DNA of 17,557 nucleotides from UBA1738 sp003453455 (GCA_946621875.1 CAMOOX010000027.1:1-17557), one strand, 5' to 3'. Shown: positions 1 through 8,955, counted from the first letter of the stretch. Program-made: numbers and translations. The notes: generated by a model from the letters alone, not told the origin.

Positions 1-92
1 TAATGTTGTCAAATGTAAATGTTTATTGTGAAAATGAAGATAAACGAGAAAAATTTATCTTTGATGAAGTTGAAAATATAATTATAAAATAA
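1..92 (+). CDS. 3' end of an unidentified upstream gene (partial)
   Basis: An open frame enters from the left edge and ends at TAA 90-92. Its last residues read ...VYCENEDKREKFIFDEVE followed by NIIIK. The reading is free of stops from base 3, and the stop overlaps the ribosome site (AGGTGGAG, 91-98) of the next gene, as expected for the preceding member of the same operon. The composition (Lys/Glu/Ile-rich) is that of an ordinary soluble C-terminus. I do not recognise the family from about 30 residues. The ATG at base 3 could in principle be a start, but the length and lack of a visible ribosome site argue for a truncated longer gene. Confidence 0.55.
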   Translation, partial: MLSNVNVYCENEDKREKFIFDEVENIIIK

Positions 93-104
93 GGTGGAGT
101 AAGT

Positions 105-1271
105 ATGAGTAATGATTATTTAAGCAGAAAAAAAGAAGTAACAGAAGAATTTGAGGAGATTGTTTCAAAACAAAACAAGCCGGACAGGAATTGGAATAAC
201 GGTGTTTATACAAGATATATAAATCCTGTACTCACAAACAAGCATATTCCATTGTCTTGGAGATATGATATGGATGAAAATACTAATCCGTTTTTTATGG
301 AAAGGATAGGGGTTAATTCTGTATTTAATTCAGGGGCAGTTTTCTTTGATGGAAAATATGTATTGGTTGCAAGAGTTGAAGGCGTTGATAGAAAATCGTA
401 TTTTGCAATAGCAAGGTCTGAAAATGGAATTGATAATTTTATGTTTGATGAATACCCGATAAAACTGCCTGTTCTCGATGAAGAAGAAACGGATGTATAT
501 GATATGCGATTGACAAAGCATGAGGATGGGTATATTTACGGATTATTCTGCTCTGAGAAAAAGGATAAAAGTGTGGATGACACATCAACCCCTGTAGCAA
601 ATTGTGGAATAATAAGGACTAAGGATTTGATTCATTGGGATAGGTTGCCTGATTTGGATTCAAAATATCAACAAAGAAACGTAGTACTGCATCCGGAATT
701 TGTTGATGGGAAATATATGCTATATACAAGACCTTCAGACGGATTTATAGATGTAGGATCCGGTGGTGGTATTGGAGCTGCACTGATAGATGATATAACA
801 AATGCTCATGCGGTGAATGAGGATATTATTGATAAACGAATTTATCATACAATAAAAGAGTTAAAAAACGGTGCAGGTGCTACGCCAATTAAGACAGATG
901 CCGGATGGTTGCATATTGCACACGGTGTTAGAGAAACGGCGGCAGGTCTTAGATATGTTATTTATTGTTTTATGACATCGTTAGATGATCCTAAAAAAGT
1001 GGTGTATACTCCCGGCGGATATTTCATTGCACCTATAAATGAAGAGCGAGTTGGAGATGTTTCAAATGTTCTATTTTGTAATGGAGCAATAGAAAAAGAT
1101 GGAAATATATACATATATTATGCTTCATCTGATACAAGACTTCATGTGGCAACTACAACGGTAGAAAAAATGATTGACTATTGTAAAAACACACCGCAAG
1201 ACGGGCTTACTACACATAAAAGTGTAGAAACAATATATAAACTGATTGAAAAGAATAAAAGCATAAAATAA
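105..1271 (+). CDS. GH130 subfamily 1 glycoside phosphorylase, 4-O-beta-D-mannosyl-D-glucose phosphorylase type
   Basis: Predicted to phosphorolyse beta-1,4-mannosyl-glucose to mannose 1-phosphate and glucose in the cytoplasm. The 388-residue length matches characterised MGP/RaMP1 enzymes (about 390 aa). Conserved blocks remembered from those enzymes are all present: NPFFMERIG (61-69), VARVEG (88-93), the VYDMRL block with the likely proton-donor Asp133, QQRNVVLHPEF (about 189-199), the GSGGGIG phosphate-side loop, LHIAHGVR and YYASSDTR near the C-terminus. No signal peptide. The start is fixed by AGGTGGAG 7 bases upstream and by family alignment. The serine hydrolase gene follows after 15 bases. 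GH130_1 in Bacteroides and Ruminococcus is the last intracellular step of beta-mannan use, usually beside a 2-epimerase and a mannanase. Neither is visible here, so the substrate within this locus is inferred from family only. Confidence 0.92.
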   Translation: MSNDYLSRKKEVTEEFEEIVSKQNKPDRNWNNGVYTRYINPVLTNKHIPLSWRYDMDENTNPFFMERIGVNSVFNSGAVFFDGKYVLVARVEGVDRKSYFAIARSENGIDNFMFDEYPIKLPVLDEEETDVYDMRLTKHEDGYIYGLFCSEKKDKSVDDTSTPVANCGIIRTKDLIHWDRLPDLDSKYQQRNVVLHPEFVDGKYMLYTRPSDGFIDVGSGGGIGAALIDDITNAHAVNEDIIDKRIYHTIKELKNGAGATPIKTDAGWLHIAHGVRETAAGLRYVIYCFMTSLDDPKKVVYTPGGYFIAPINEERVGDVSNVLFCNGAIEKDGNIYIYYASSDTRLHVATTTVEKMIDYCKNTPQDGLTTHKSVETIYKLIEKNKSIK

Positions 1272-1286
1272 AAGGGAGAGTGTCAG

Positions 1287-2756
1287 ATGATATATAGTAA
1301 ACCGGAAGAAAAAGGCATATCATCTCTTGCTATAAAAAAGTATTTAGAGCTTTTAGAGAATAGCGGTCTTTCTACACATAATATAATAATCGCTAAAGAT
1401 GATAGTATTGTTTTTGAAAAGTATTATGAGCCGTTTACCAAGGATTATATGCACAGAATGTATTCAATAAGCAAAAGTATTATTGCTCTTGGTATAGGAT
1501 TTCTTGAACAGGACAATATTATCAGTTTAAATGATAAGATACTAAAATACTTTCCTGATGAATCTAAAAACCAAAAAGATAGTAATTTCAGGAATCAGAC
1601 AATCCGTGATATGCTCACAATGGCAACAGCAAAAATAGAAAGATACTGGTTTGACTATAACATCGAGGATCGTGTTAGGTTTTATTTTGAAAATGACAAT
1701 GTCTCCTCAAGACCGCCCGGAACGATTTTTCAGTATGACAGTTCTGCCGCGTTTATTCTTTGTGCGCTTATAGAACGCCTTACAGGGCAAGCATTTATGG
1801 ATTATATGAGAAAAAAGCTTTTTGATAAAATAGGTGTATCCAAAAGCGCATATTGTCTAAAATGCCCCGGCGGACACTCTTGGGGGGATTCAGGTATAAT
1901 TTGTACCCCTACGGATATTCTTTTGATTTCCAAATTTATACTGAATAAGGGTATCTGGAATGGGAAGCAGATACTTAATGAAGAATTCTTAAAAACTGCC
2001 ACATCTAAGCTTATTGATACCGACGAAAACGGGTATAATGATTATGATTCCCAGGGATATGGATATTTTATTTGGAAATATTACGGCGATGCCTTCTTTA
2101 TGAACGGTATGGGTTGTCAATTTGCATTATGCTATCCGACAAAAAACATTATTTTCATTTATAATGGCGATAACCAGGGAAAGCAAAGTGCAAAAAAAAT
2201 AATATTAGATGGATTTCACAGTATTATTGCCGAAAAAGCAGGAAACCCGATAAAAAATGCCGATTTCGATTATTCCGAGTTGATTGAGTATTCAAGTAAG
2301 CTGAAATTGTCTGTTTCAAGAGGCAAAATTTTTTCTGAATGCGCAGAAAGAATCAACAATAAGATATTTATTGTATCAAAAAACAATATGCACTTTGAAA
2401 AATTCAGTATCAGTTTTATCGGTGATTTGGGGGTATTTAATTATACTAAAGATGGTGATGATAAAAAAATATTTTTCGGACTTGGAAAAAATGAGTTCGG
2501 ATTATTCCCTGAATTCGGATACTCTGATGACATCGGAGGCAAATATGCTGAAGGCAATCAGTACCGTTACGCAGCATCAGGTTCATGGATTGAAGAAAAT
2601 AAACTTAATATTAAGGTGCAAATTATAGATAAGTATTTTGGACAGCTGAATATTGTTATTGGTTTTAAGGACAGGTCGGCAGGACTCTATATAAATAAAG
2701 CGGCAGAGAATTTTCTTAATGAGTACAATGGTTATGCAGGCGCCATAGAAGAGTAG
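1287..2756 (+). CDS. Serine hydrolase of the beta-lactamase / class C penicillin-binding fold
   Basis: A 489-residue protein with the active-site signature of the family. The SxxK motif is S60-I-S-K63 within YSISKSI, and the second motif is Y150-D-S152 (normally YxN or YxS) after PPGTIFQ. A glycine-rich third element, FMNGMGCQ (about 271-278), lies where family esterases have HxG/GxG. The catalytic domain fills about residues 5-340. The last ~150 residues form an additional beta-rich tail of unknown role. There is no signal peptide or lipobox, so unlike true beta-lactamases it should be cytoplasmic, fitting an esterase, deacylase or amidase acting on imported sugars. The start at 1287 follows AGGGAG (1273-1278). 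It lies in the operon between the GH130 and yitT-like genes. The exact substrate cannot be told from the sequence. Confidence 0.85.
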   Translation: MIYSKPEEKGISSLAIKKYLELLENSGLSTHNIIIAKDDSIVFEKYYEPFTKDYMHRMYSISKSIIALGIGFLEQDNIISLNDKILKYFPDESKNQKDSNFRNQTIRDMLTMATAKIERYWFDYNIEDRVRFYFENDNVSSRPPGTIFQYDSSAAFILCALIERLTGQAFMDYMRKKLFDKIGVSKSAYCLKCPGGHSWGDSGIICTPTDILLISKFILNKGIWNGKQILNEEFLKTATSKLIDTDENGYNDYDSQGYGYFIWKYYGDAFFMNGMGCQFALCYPTKNIIFIYNGDNQGKQSAKKIILDGFHSIIAEKAGNPIKNADFDYSELIEYSSKLKLSVSRGKIFSECAERINNKIFIVSKNNMHFEKFSISFIGDLGVFNYTKDGDDKKIFFGLGKNEFGLFPEFGYSDDIGGKYAEGNQYRYAASGSWIEENKLNIKVQIIDKYFGQLNIVIGFKDRSAGLYINKAAENFLNEYNGYAGAIEE

Positions 2757-2765
2757 GTATATGTT

Positions 2766-3653
2766 ATGAAAAATAAAATTAGTATAAGGGAATTTGTGTT
2801 TATTTTTGCCGGATCTTTTTTCTTGGCAATGAGTTGTAATATGTTTTTAACCCCAAATAAATTTTCCGCGGGTGGCGTTTCTACAGTTAGTACTATTCTA
2901 TATCACCTGTTTGGAATCCGGCTTTCAGTTACGAGCATATTGATAAATATGTCATTGTTTATTTTTGGATATAAATACTTAGGGAAGAATGCAGTATTCA
3001 AAACATTGATTGGAATTGTATCATGCTCAGTTTGTTTTGAAATAACATCGTTCTTTCCTATCTATTCCAAAGATCCGATAATTTCTTCTCTTGCGGGCGG
3101 AATCCTTATGGGAATTGGTGTCGGAATGGCGGTAAAGGTTAATGCTTCAACCGGTGGTAGTGATTTTGCTGCGTTAATTTTGAAAAAACTATTTCCTCAT
3201 ATTTCATTGGCAACATTGATTTTAATAATTGATTGTATTATCATAGGAATATCCGGAATGGTTTTTAAAAGCTTTACTATAACAATGTATTCAATATTAT
3301 CTTTATACATATCATCGTTAGTTACGGACTATATTTTGAATTTTGGCGATGATGCTAAACTGGTCTTTATATTTTCAAACAAGAATGAAGAGATTTCAAA
3401 AATAATTTTAGAAAAGTTTGAGAGAGGAGTAACGGGCATTGATTGTAGGGGCATGTATAGCGGTCTGAATAGTTTGATGCTTTTAAGTGTGATTAGTCCA
3501 AAGGAATTGCCGATACTTATGTATATGGTTAAGCAAATTGATAAGAATGCATTTGTTGTAATTAACGATGCAAAAGAGGTTTTAGGTGAAGGATTTAAAA
3601 TTGTATCAAATTATGATGATTTAGGCACTATTGCAGTATCGCAAGAAATATAA
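2766..3653 (+). CDS. YitT family integral membrane protein with C-terminal DUF2179 domain
   Basis: A 295-residue protein with five to six hydrophobic segments in the first ~200 residues, then a soluble domain. Family marks are the paired glycine loops NKFSAGGVSTVSTIL (31-45) and NASTGGSDFAALIL (126-139), and the DUF2179 block beginning RGVTGIDCRGMYSG (220-233) and ending with the conserved VLGEGFK. YitT proteins are common in Firmicutes but their transport or signalling function is not established. The start follows the preceding stop by 9 bases with only a weak ribosome site, suggesting translational coupling. Its place inside a sugar operon may mean a role in export or import of a small metabolite, but that is inference. 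Confidence 0.88.
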   Translation: MKNKISIREFVFIFAGSFFLAMSCNMFLTPNKFSAGGVSTVSTILYHLFGIRLSVTSILINMSLFIFGYKYLGKNAVFKTLIGIVSCSVCFEITSFFPIYSKDPIISSLAGGILMGIGVGMAVKVNASTGGSDFAALILKKLFPHISLATLILIIDCIIIGISGMVFKSFTITMYSILSLYISSLVTDYILNFGDDAKLVFIFSNKNEEISKIILEKFERGVTGIDCRGMYSGLNSLMLLSVISPKELPILMYMVKQIDKNAFVVINDAKEVLGEGFKIVSNYDDLGTIAVSQEI

Positions 3654-3779
3654 TCTACTATGAAATTTATTATAAGACTTGGAAAAGATAGTCTCCCACG
3701 TAGCTTAGCGGAGCGAATGTTGCAAATAATATAAATAATCACTTTATACAAAAATCGAGAGCACATCAGGAGAACAGAA

Positions 3780-5501
3780 ATGAATTTAATACCACTACCG
3801 AAAAAAATAGAAATAAAACAGCGTTTTTTAAGTAATAAGACGTTAAAAGTTGCGAGCAAAATATCGGACGAGCGCCTGATAAATACAATAAGAAAATTGC
3901 CGCTTTCAGATAACGGAACGGATTTTGAAATCAACTTTGAGACCGGTAATAAAGAATCCTATGAGATAAATATAGAAATTGAAAAAATAGTCATAAATGC
4001 TAATAGCGCGGCTGGTGCTTTTTATGCGATACAAACGCTGAGACAACTGTTCAAAAATAAAAAGGTGCCTTGCTGTAAAATCTATGATGAGCCCGATTTT
4101 GAATACCGCGGATTTTATCACGATATAACAAGGGGAAAAGTACCTAAAGTTGACACTATAAAAAGGCTTATAGATGATATGGCGTATTATAAGCTGAATT
4201 CATTGCAGCTTTATGTAGAACATACATTTGAATTTAAGGAATATGCGGACAGCATTGAAAGAACAGGTTATTTGACTGCGGATGAAATTAAGGAAATAGA
4301 CAGATATTGCAGACTCAATTTTATAGAATTTATCCCGTCTCTTTCAACCTTCGGACACCTCTTTGAACTGCTGAAAAAGGATAAATACAGGCATTTGCAG
4401 GAAGTTCAGGACTACAAGGGAAAAGAGTTTTTCTGGGAAGACAGGATGATTCATCACACAATTGATCCGACTAAGGAAGAGAGCTTTGAGCTTATAAAAA
4501 GTCTGATCGATCAATATATGGTCAATTTTTCGTCTGACAAATTCAATATCTGCTGTGATGAAACATTTGATCTAAAAAACGGAAAGCATAAGGATGAGGA
4601 TACGGGAAAGCTTTATATCGATTTTGTTAACCGGATAATCAGATACTTAAAGAGCAAGAACAAAAAGGTTATGATGTGGGCGGATATATTGCTTAATTAT
4701 CCTGAACAAATAGAGAATGTGCCCAATGATGTAGAGCTTCTTAACTGGTTTTATTGGAAAGAGCCTGATGAAAATACATTCAAAATAATACGGGATGCCA
4801 AAAGGGAACAAATTGTTTGTCCCGGCACATCTACATGGAATAGGTTATGTGAGGATTTTGAAACGGAAATAATTAATATAATTAAAATGACCGACCTTGG
4901 CTTTAAATACAGCGCAAAGGGAGTTTTGAACACTAATTGGGGAGACTGGGGGAATCCGTGCAGTATTGAGCTTGCGATGTTCGGATTGGTTTTAGGTGCG
5001 GCAAAATCGTGGAATATTTCGACTGTTGTCGATAATGAATATATTGAAAGTGTTAACGATATTTTATATGAAAATGATAATGCTTGCAGCTACATCAAAA
5101 GAATATCAGATATATCATGCTGCATAGGCTGGCGTGATCTTGCAAAATGCTATGCAAATATGTTATGTGGAAGGATGTATGACATTGAATTTCCCGAGGA
5201 AGAAAAGATCAGGGAAAAGGTTTCAGAGTGCTTTGAGATAATATCGGACATAGAAAAGGATGTATGGAAAAATAACAGATATAAAAAGCAAATGATGCTT
5301 GCTGCAGAAGGATTGGCAGTAATGGCAGAACTTTTGGCAAATCACGCAGGATATAGAATAGAAAGAAAAACATGTACGGAAAAATGGTTGGAAAAATACA
5401 GTAAAAGCTGGCTTGAAGATAATAAACAAAGTGAACTGTCAGAAATAATAAAGATGTTTTCTTATGTCGAAAAACAAACTATAAAGGGTGGTGTTTTATG
5501 A
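3780..5501 (+). CDS. GH20 beta-N-acetylhexosaminidase, GcnA-like, cytoplasmic
   Basis: A 573-residue exo-hydrolase predicted to remove terminal beta-GlcNAc (or GalNAc). Residues 1-95 form the N-terminal GH20b-type domain ending in AAGAFYAIQTLRQL. The TIM barrel begins at YRGFYHDITRGKVP (109-122). The substrate-assisted catalytic pair D260-E261 sits in FNICCDETFDL, followed by the VMMWADIL and LNTNWGDWGNP barrel blocks. The last ~150 residues are helical. No signal peptide, so it should act on imported oligosaccharides. The ribosome site CAGGAGA (3768-3774) supports the start. The 126-bp upstream gap is the largest between intact genes in this operon and might hold an internal promoter. The stop overlaps the next start as ATGA. 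A diverged second copy of its C-terminus survives at 9022-9204. Confidence 0.9.
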   Translation: MNLIPLPKKIEIKQRFLSNKTLKVASKISDERLINTIRKLPLSDNGTDFEINFETGNKESYEINIEIEKIVINANSAAGAFYAIQTLRQLFKNKKVPCCKIYDEPDFEYRGFYHDITRGKVPKVDTIKRLIDDMAYYKLNSLQLYVEHTFEFKEYADSIERTGYLTADEIKEIDRYCRLNFIEFIPSLSTFGHLFELLKKDKYRHLQEVQDYKGKEFFWEDRMIHHTIDPTKEESFELIKSLIDQYMVNFSSDKFNICCDETFDLKNGKHKDEDTGKLYIDFVNRIIRYLKSKNKKVMMWADILLNYPEQIENVPNDVELLNWFYWKEPDENTFKIIRDAKREQIVCPGTSTWNRLCEDFETEIINIIKMTDLGFKYSAKGVLNTNWGDWGNPCSIELAMFGLVLGAAKSWNISTVVDNEYIESVNDILYENDNACSYIKRISDISCCIGWRDLAKCYANMLCGRMYDIEFPEEEKIREKVSECFEIISDIEKDVWKNNRYKKQMMLAAEGLAVMAELLANHAGYRIERKTCTEKWLEKYSKSWLEDNKQSELSEIIKMFSYVEKQTIKGGVL

Positions 5502-6385
5502 AATTAGCAACTACAACAGGTGATTTTTCAAGGAATGTAACGACTCCTGAGGAGGCAATAAAATACATTGCTGAGGCGGGGTTTAAGAACATTGACTATA
5601 GCTTCATACTTGATTATGAAAATCAAACGGGTATTTTTTCTGAAAATCCTGAGGCACATATAAAAAAGGTAATAGAACTTGCAAATTCTCTCGGAGTAAA
5701 ATTTGTTCAAGCACATGCACCTATGGGAACTCCGATTATATATGACGAAGAACAAAGACAGTTTATAGAGGATACAAAAAAATGTATAATAGCCTGCAAA
5801 GAGCTTGGTATAGACCGAATAGTTGTGCATACAGGCTATCGAAAAGGACTTTCAAAAGAAGAAACATTTATTGAAAATAAAAAGTTTTTTGATGAGCTTT
5901 TGGGGGTTGCGGAAGCTTGCGGAGTGAATGTTTTAGCGGAGAACTTCAATCGAATGTGCGTTGATGGATTATATTGGATTGACAATGCAAAGGATCTTGC
6001 GGAATTTATTAAATATGTAAATCATCCTCTGCTTCACGCATGTTGGGACGCGGGACACGGAAATATGCTTCCAACCCCTCAGAGGGAAGCATTAAAAATA
6101 CTTGGAGACGAGGTTTATGCCCTTCATGTTCAGGATAATATGGGTGATGATGATACTCATCATGCACCCCTTTTAGGCACAATGGATGTAGATTCTCTTA
6201 TGCAGGGTCTTAAAGAGATAGGATACAAAGGCTATTTCACATTCGAGGGAAAAATATTTGCAGGTATGTATCAAAGAAAGCAAGAAAAACTGTTTCCTAC
6301 ACTGTCACTTAATCGCGAGGCAGAAAAGCTTTTGTATCAGATAGGAAAATTTATACTATCCGCATACGGAGAATATGAAGAATAA
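5498..6385 (+). CDS. Sugar phosphate isomerase/epimerase (xylose-isomerase-like TIM barrel)
   Basis: A 295-residue AP_endonuc_2-type TIM barrel. Visible metal-site and catalytic residues are H111 (VVHTGYR), E148 (LAENFNR), D184 and H187 (CWDAGHGN), H210 (LHVQDN) and E250 (FTFEGK). These match the Glu-Asp-His-Glu ligand pattern of ketose 3-epimerases and hydroxypyruvate/inosose enzymes. The exact sugar is not readable. Its ATG overlaps the GH20 stop by 4 bases (ATGA), a strong sign of coupled translation, so the two products are probably needed in matched amounts. With the GH130 and GH20 genes, it may convert a liberated sugar into a glycolytic form. Confidence 0.85.
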   Translation: MKLATTTGDFSRNVTTPEEAIKYIAEAGFKNIDYSFILDYENQTGIFSENPEAHIKKVIELANSLGVKFVQAHAPMGTPIIYDEEQRQFIEDTKKCIIACKELGIDRIVVHTGYRKGLSKEETFIENKKFFDELLGVAEACGVNVLAENFNRMCVDGLYWIDNAKDLAEFIKYVNHPLLHACWDAGHGNMLPTPQREALKILGDEVYALHVQDNMGDDDTHHAPLLGTMDVDSLMQGLKEIGYKGYFTFEGKIFAGMYQRKQEKLFPTLSLNREAEKLLYQIGKFILSAYGEYEE

Positions 6386-6401
6386 TAAAAGAGGGTATAA
6401 A

Positions 6402-7448
6402 ATGTCGGATATATCAAAAATAGACAGAAATTTTGCAATAGAAACAAGCATACAAAGAAATGACATAGAGTTTTATAATATAGATGAAAAACCATTTTGC
6501 GTGTATGGCGTTTTCAAAGAAAACGGCAAATATAGGCGTATGCCGGAAAATGTTGCGAAAAGCATCAGCGATGGGGTATATGCACTTCATACAAATACTT
6601 CGGGAGGACGGGTAAGATTTGCAACAGACAGTAATTATATTGCGATTCATACAGAAATGAATGGATTAGGGAAGATGCCACATTTTGCCTTTACAGGTTC
6701 TATGGGGTTTGATTTGTATGTTGATAATAAATATGAAAAAACATTTGTTCCTCCAATTGATATGGAAAACGGATATGAAAGCGTAGTTGACATCACAGGC
6801 GGCAATATCAAGGAGATAACTATAAATTTTCCTCTGTATAGCGATGTAAGCGAGATTTATATTGGATTACAAAATCATTCAGTTGTAAAAGAAGCTATAC
6901 CATACAAAAATTCAGAGCCTATTGTTTATTACGGTTCATCGATTACGCAGGGCGGATGTGCTTCAAGACCGGGTATGAGCTATCCTGCTATTATTTCAAG
7001 GCAATTTGATTGTGATTATATAAATCTTGGTTTTTCAGGCAGTGCTAAGGCTGAGGATGAGATTGCTGAATACATAAAAGGTCTCAATATGTCGATTTTT
7101 GTATACGATTATGACCATAATGCACCGACTGTCGAACATCTTTTTAAGACCCACGAAAAAATGTTCACGAAAATACGAGAGGCGAACCCAAAATTGCCTA
7201 TAATTATAATGTCAAGACCAAAGCATAGTCTTACAGATGAAGAAAACCGGCGGTATAGCATTATAGAAAAAACATATAAAAATGCAGTTTCAGCAGGCGA
7301 TGAAAATGTATATTTTATTAGTGGGAAGGAACTTACTAAGTTTTGCGAAAATGACGGTACGGTGGATAATTGCCACCCTACCGATTTTGGATTTATTTCT
7401 ATGGCAAAGGTTTTAGGAACGGTTATAGAACAAATAGACATTGTTTAG
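6402..7448 (+). CDS. SGNH/GDSL esterase with N-terminal GxDLY domain
   Basis: A 348-residue predicted carbohydrate esterase. The N-terminal half is a beta-sandwich with the naming motif GFDLY (residues 102-106). The C-terminal half is the SGNH hydrolase: block I YYGSSITQGG with nucleophile Ser180, block II glycine in LGFSGS, block III Asn240 in YDYDHNAPT, and block V Asp322 and His325 in DNCHPTDFG. No signal peptide, so probably an intracellular deacetylase of imported oligosaccharides. I place the start at 6402 because AGAGGG (6390-6395) sits 6 bases upstream. An in-frame ATG at 6375 would overlap the previous gene and has a GGAG only 2 bases away. The acyl group and sugar are inferred, not shown. 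Confidence 0.87.
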   Translation: MSDISKIDRNFAIETSIQRNDIEFYNIDEKPFCVYGVFKENGKYRRMPENVAKSISDGVYALHTNTSGGRVRFATDSNYIAIHTEMNGLGKMPHFAFTGSMGFDLYVDNKYEKTFVPPIDMENGYESVVDITGGNIKEITINFPLYSDVSEIYIGLQNHSVVKEAIPYKNSEPIVYYGSSITQGGCASRPGMSYPAIISRQFDCDYINLGFSGSAKAEDEIAEYIKGLNMSIFVYDYDHNAPTVEHLFKTHEKMFTKIREANPKLPIIIMSRPKHSLTDEENRRYSIIEKTYKNAVSAGDENVYFISGKELTKFCENDGTVDNCHPTDFGFISMAKVLGTVIEQIDIV

Positions 7449-7468
7449 AAAGAGAGTATTATCTTTGT

Positions 7469-7490
7469 CTTTTAAAAACCAAATTAAAAG
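7469..7490. repeat. Small AT-rich inverted repeat between SGNH and phosphatase genes
   Basis: CTTTTAA and TTAAAAG are perfect 7-bp arms around an 8-base spacer in the 75-bp gap. It could be a weak RNA hairpin or an operator, but AT-rich arms this short arise often by chance. No T-run follows, so it is not called a terminator. Confidence 0.25.
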
Positions 7491-7523
7491 AATGAATTAC
7501 TTGACAAATTTGGAGGATGAATT

Positions 7524-8048
7524 ATGAATGTTTGTATAGTAAGGCATGGACAGGTTCCAAGCAATGCTTTAAAGCAGTATAATGCTGATAACGAAGACTT
7601 GACGGCGTTGGGAATAAAGCAAGCTGAAGAACTGAAAGATAAAATTAAAAATATGAAATTTGACCTAATTATATGCTCCCCATTAAAAAGAGCTATACAT
7701 ACGGCGGAAATAATAAACGTAAATGATTACAAAATTTTATATGATGACAGAATAAAAGAGCGGGAATGTGGAGACTTATGCGGCAAGCCGTTTGAGTCAA
7801 CAATCAGAGAAGAATATTGGAATTACAATACTGAAATACAATACGGAAATGCTGAAAATATAAAGCTGTTTTTTAATAGAGTTTATAATTTCTTGGATGA
7901 TCTTAAAACAAAGAATTATGACAGCATTTTAATTGTCGCGCATAGCGGAGTTGCAAAAGCATTTGACGGATATTTTGAGGGGATAAGAGACGGAAAGTTT
8001 TTAGATAGAGGATTAAGGAACTGTGAGTTAAAAAGGTATAAAATCTAA
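7524..8048 (+). CDS. Histidine phosphatase (phosphoglycerate mutase-like) family protein
   Basis: A 174-residue branch-1 histidine phosphatase. The phospho-accepting His8 sits in VRHGQVPSN. R56 in CSPLKRAIHTAE is the second phosphate-binding arginine. E79 in IKERECGDLCG is the likely proton donor, and His140 in IVAHSGVAK completes the pocket. At this size it resembles alpha-ribazole-phosphatase and broad sugar-phosphate phosphatases rather than true mutases. GGAGGA (7512-7517) supports the start. It could dephosphorylate a sugar phosphate made by the upstream phosphorylase or isomerase, but the genomic argument is weak and housekeeping roles are possible. Confidence 0.88.
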   Translation: MNVCIVRHGQVPSNALKQYNADNEDLTALGIKQAEELKDKIKNMKFDLIICSPLKRAIHTAEIINVNDYKILYDDRIKERECGDLCGKPFESTIREEYWNYNTEIQYGNAENIKLFFNRVYNFLDDLKTKNYDSILIVAHSGVAKAFDGYFEGIRDGKFLDRGLRNCELKRYKI

Positions 8049-8097
8049 TTATTCAATATTATAGATTAAAGATTAATACGCAGAAAGGATATTTTAT

Positions 8098-8955
8098 ATG
8101 CAATATTTATTGATATTTTTATTGAGCATTCTTGCAAGTGTAAAAATCAGCTTTCAGAGTGCTTTTTCAAAGAAAACAGTAAAAAATACTGCTGATATAT
8201 TGGTTTTTAATTTTTTTGTTTTTCTGTTTTCGGGGCTTTTATTCTCAATTGGAATTATAACTGTATCACCCACGGTGTTGGGTTATGCTTTTTTTGGCGC
8301 ATTTTTTACAGTGCTGTTCCAACTTACATATACAAAAGCTCTTTCCATGGGGAATGTGTCACTGACAACAATGATTGTTAATATGGGAATGGTAATTAAT
8401 GTGATTATTTCTTATCTTGCATATAATGAACCAATGTCATGGATCAGATTTTTGGGAATTGTTTTAACACTTATGACTTTTGTTATTTGTACGGATTTTA
8501 GAAACAGTAAGCCGTCAGAGAAAAAGTGGTATGCTTATACGATTTGTGCTATGCTTGCAACAACATCGGCATCGGGGGTACAACAGGCGTTCAGCAAATC
8601 CCGATATAGTGCGCAGAATGGAGCATATGTCGCAGCAGTATATCTGCTTGGTTCTATTTTTATTTTGTTTACATATATTTTTCTGAAGAAAAAAGGCGAG
8701 GGAAAAACGTTTAAAATAGATAAGCGCGTAATTACATTGGCGCTGGCTACAGGTATATGTCTTGGATTGTATAAGTTTACATCCACTTATTCTATGACCG
8801 TAATTGACGGAACTTTCTTCTATCCGGCTCGTGCTGGTGGAAGTATAGTATTTTCAGCACTTTCAGGAGTATTGATTTTTAAAGACAAACTAAATGCAAA
8901 ACAAAAATTGAGTGTTATTATAGGAATTGTTGCTATTATACTTATTAATTTTTAG
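8098..8955 (+). CDS. EamA/DMT superfamily permease
   Basis: A 285-residue very hydrophobic protein with about ten membrane segments arranged as two EamA repeats. The repeat-1 end motif is YNEPMSWIRFLGIVLTLM (about 109-126). The repeat-2 equivalent is FKDKLNAKQKLSVIIGIV (about 261-278). A charged loop near residues 135-142 (NSKPSEKKW) separates the halves. Family members export or import small metabolites, amino acids or sugars, and the substrate is not predictable. AGAAAGGA (8082-8089) lies 8 bases before the ATG. It is the last intact gene of the left operon before the scar at 8956-9299. Confidence 0.87.
   Translation: MQYLLIFLLSILASVKISFQSAFSKKTVKNTADILVFNFFVFLFSGLLFSIGIITVSPTVLGYAFFGAFFTVLFQLTYTKALSMGNVSLTTMIVNMGMVINVIISYLAYNEPMSWIRFLGIVLTLMTFVICTDFRNSKPSEKKWYAYTICAMLATTSASGVQQAFSKSRYSAQNGAYVAAVYLLGSIFILFTYIFLKKKGEGKTFKIDKRVITLALATGICLGLYKFTSTYSMTVIDGTFFYPARAGGSIVFSALSGVLIFKDKLNAKQKLSVIIGIVAIILINF

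Noticed and set aside
3720..3749. Promoter before the GH20 gene (TTGCAA, 18 bases, TTATAC)
   Set aside because: The -10 is poor and the region is AT-rich, so the match is not better than chance.
6375..6401. Upstream ATG for the SGNH esterase
   Set aside because: Overlaps the preceding gene and has its GGAG only 2 bases away; AGAGGG fits 6402 properly.
7501..7506. TTGACA as a promoter -35 for the phosphatase gene
   Set aside because: Only 17 bases separate it from the ATG, leaving no room for a -10 and a leader.
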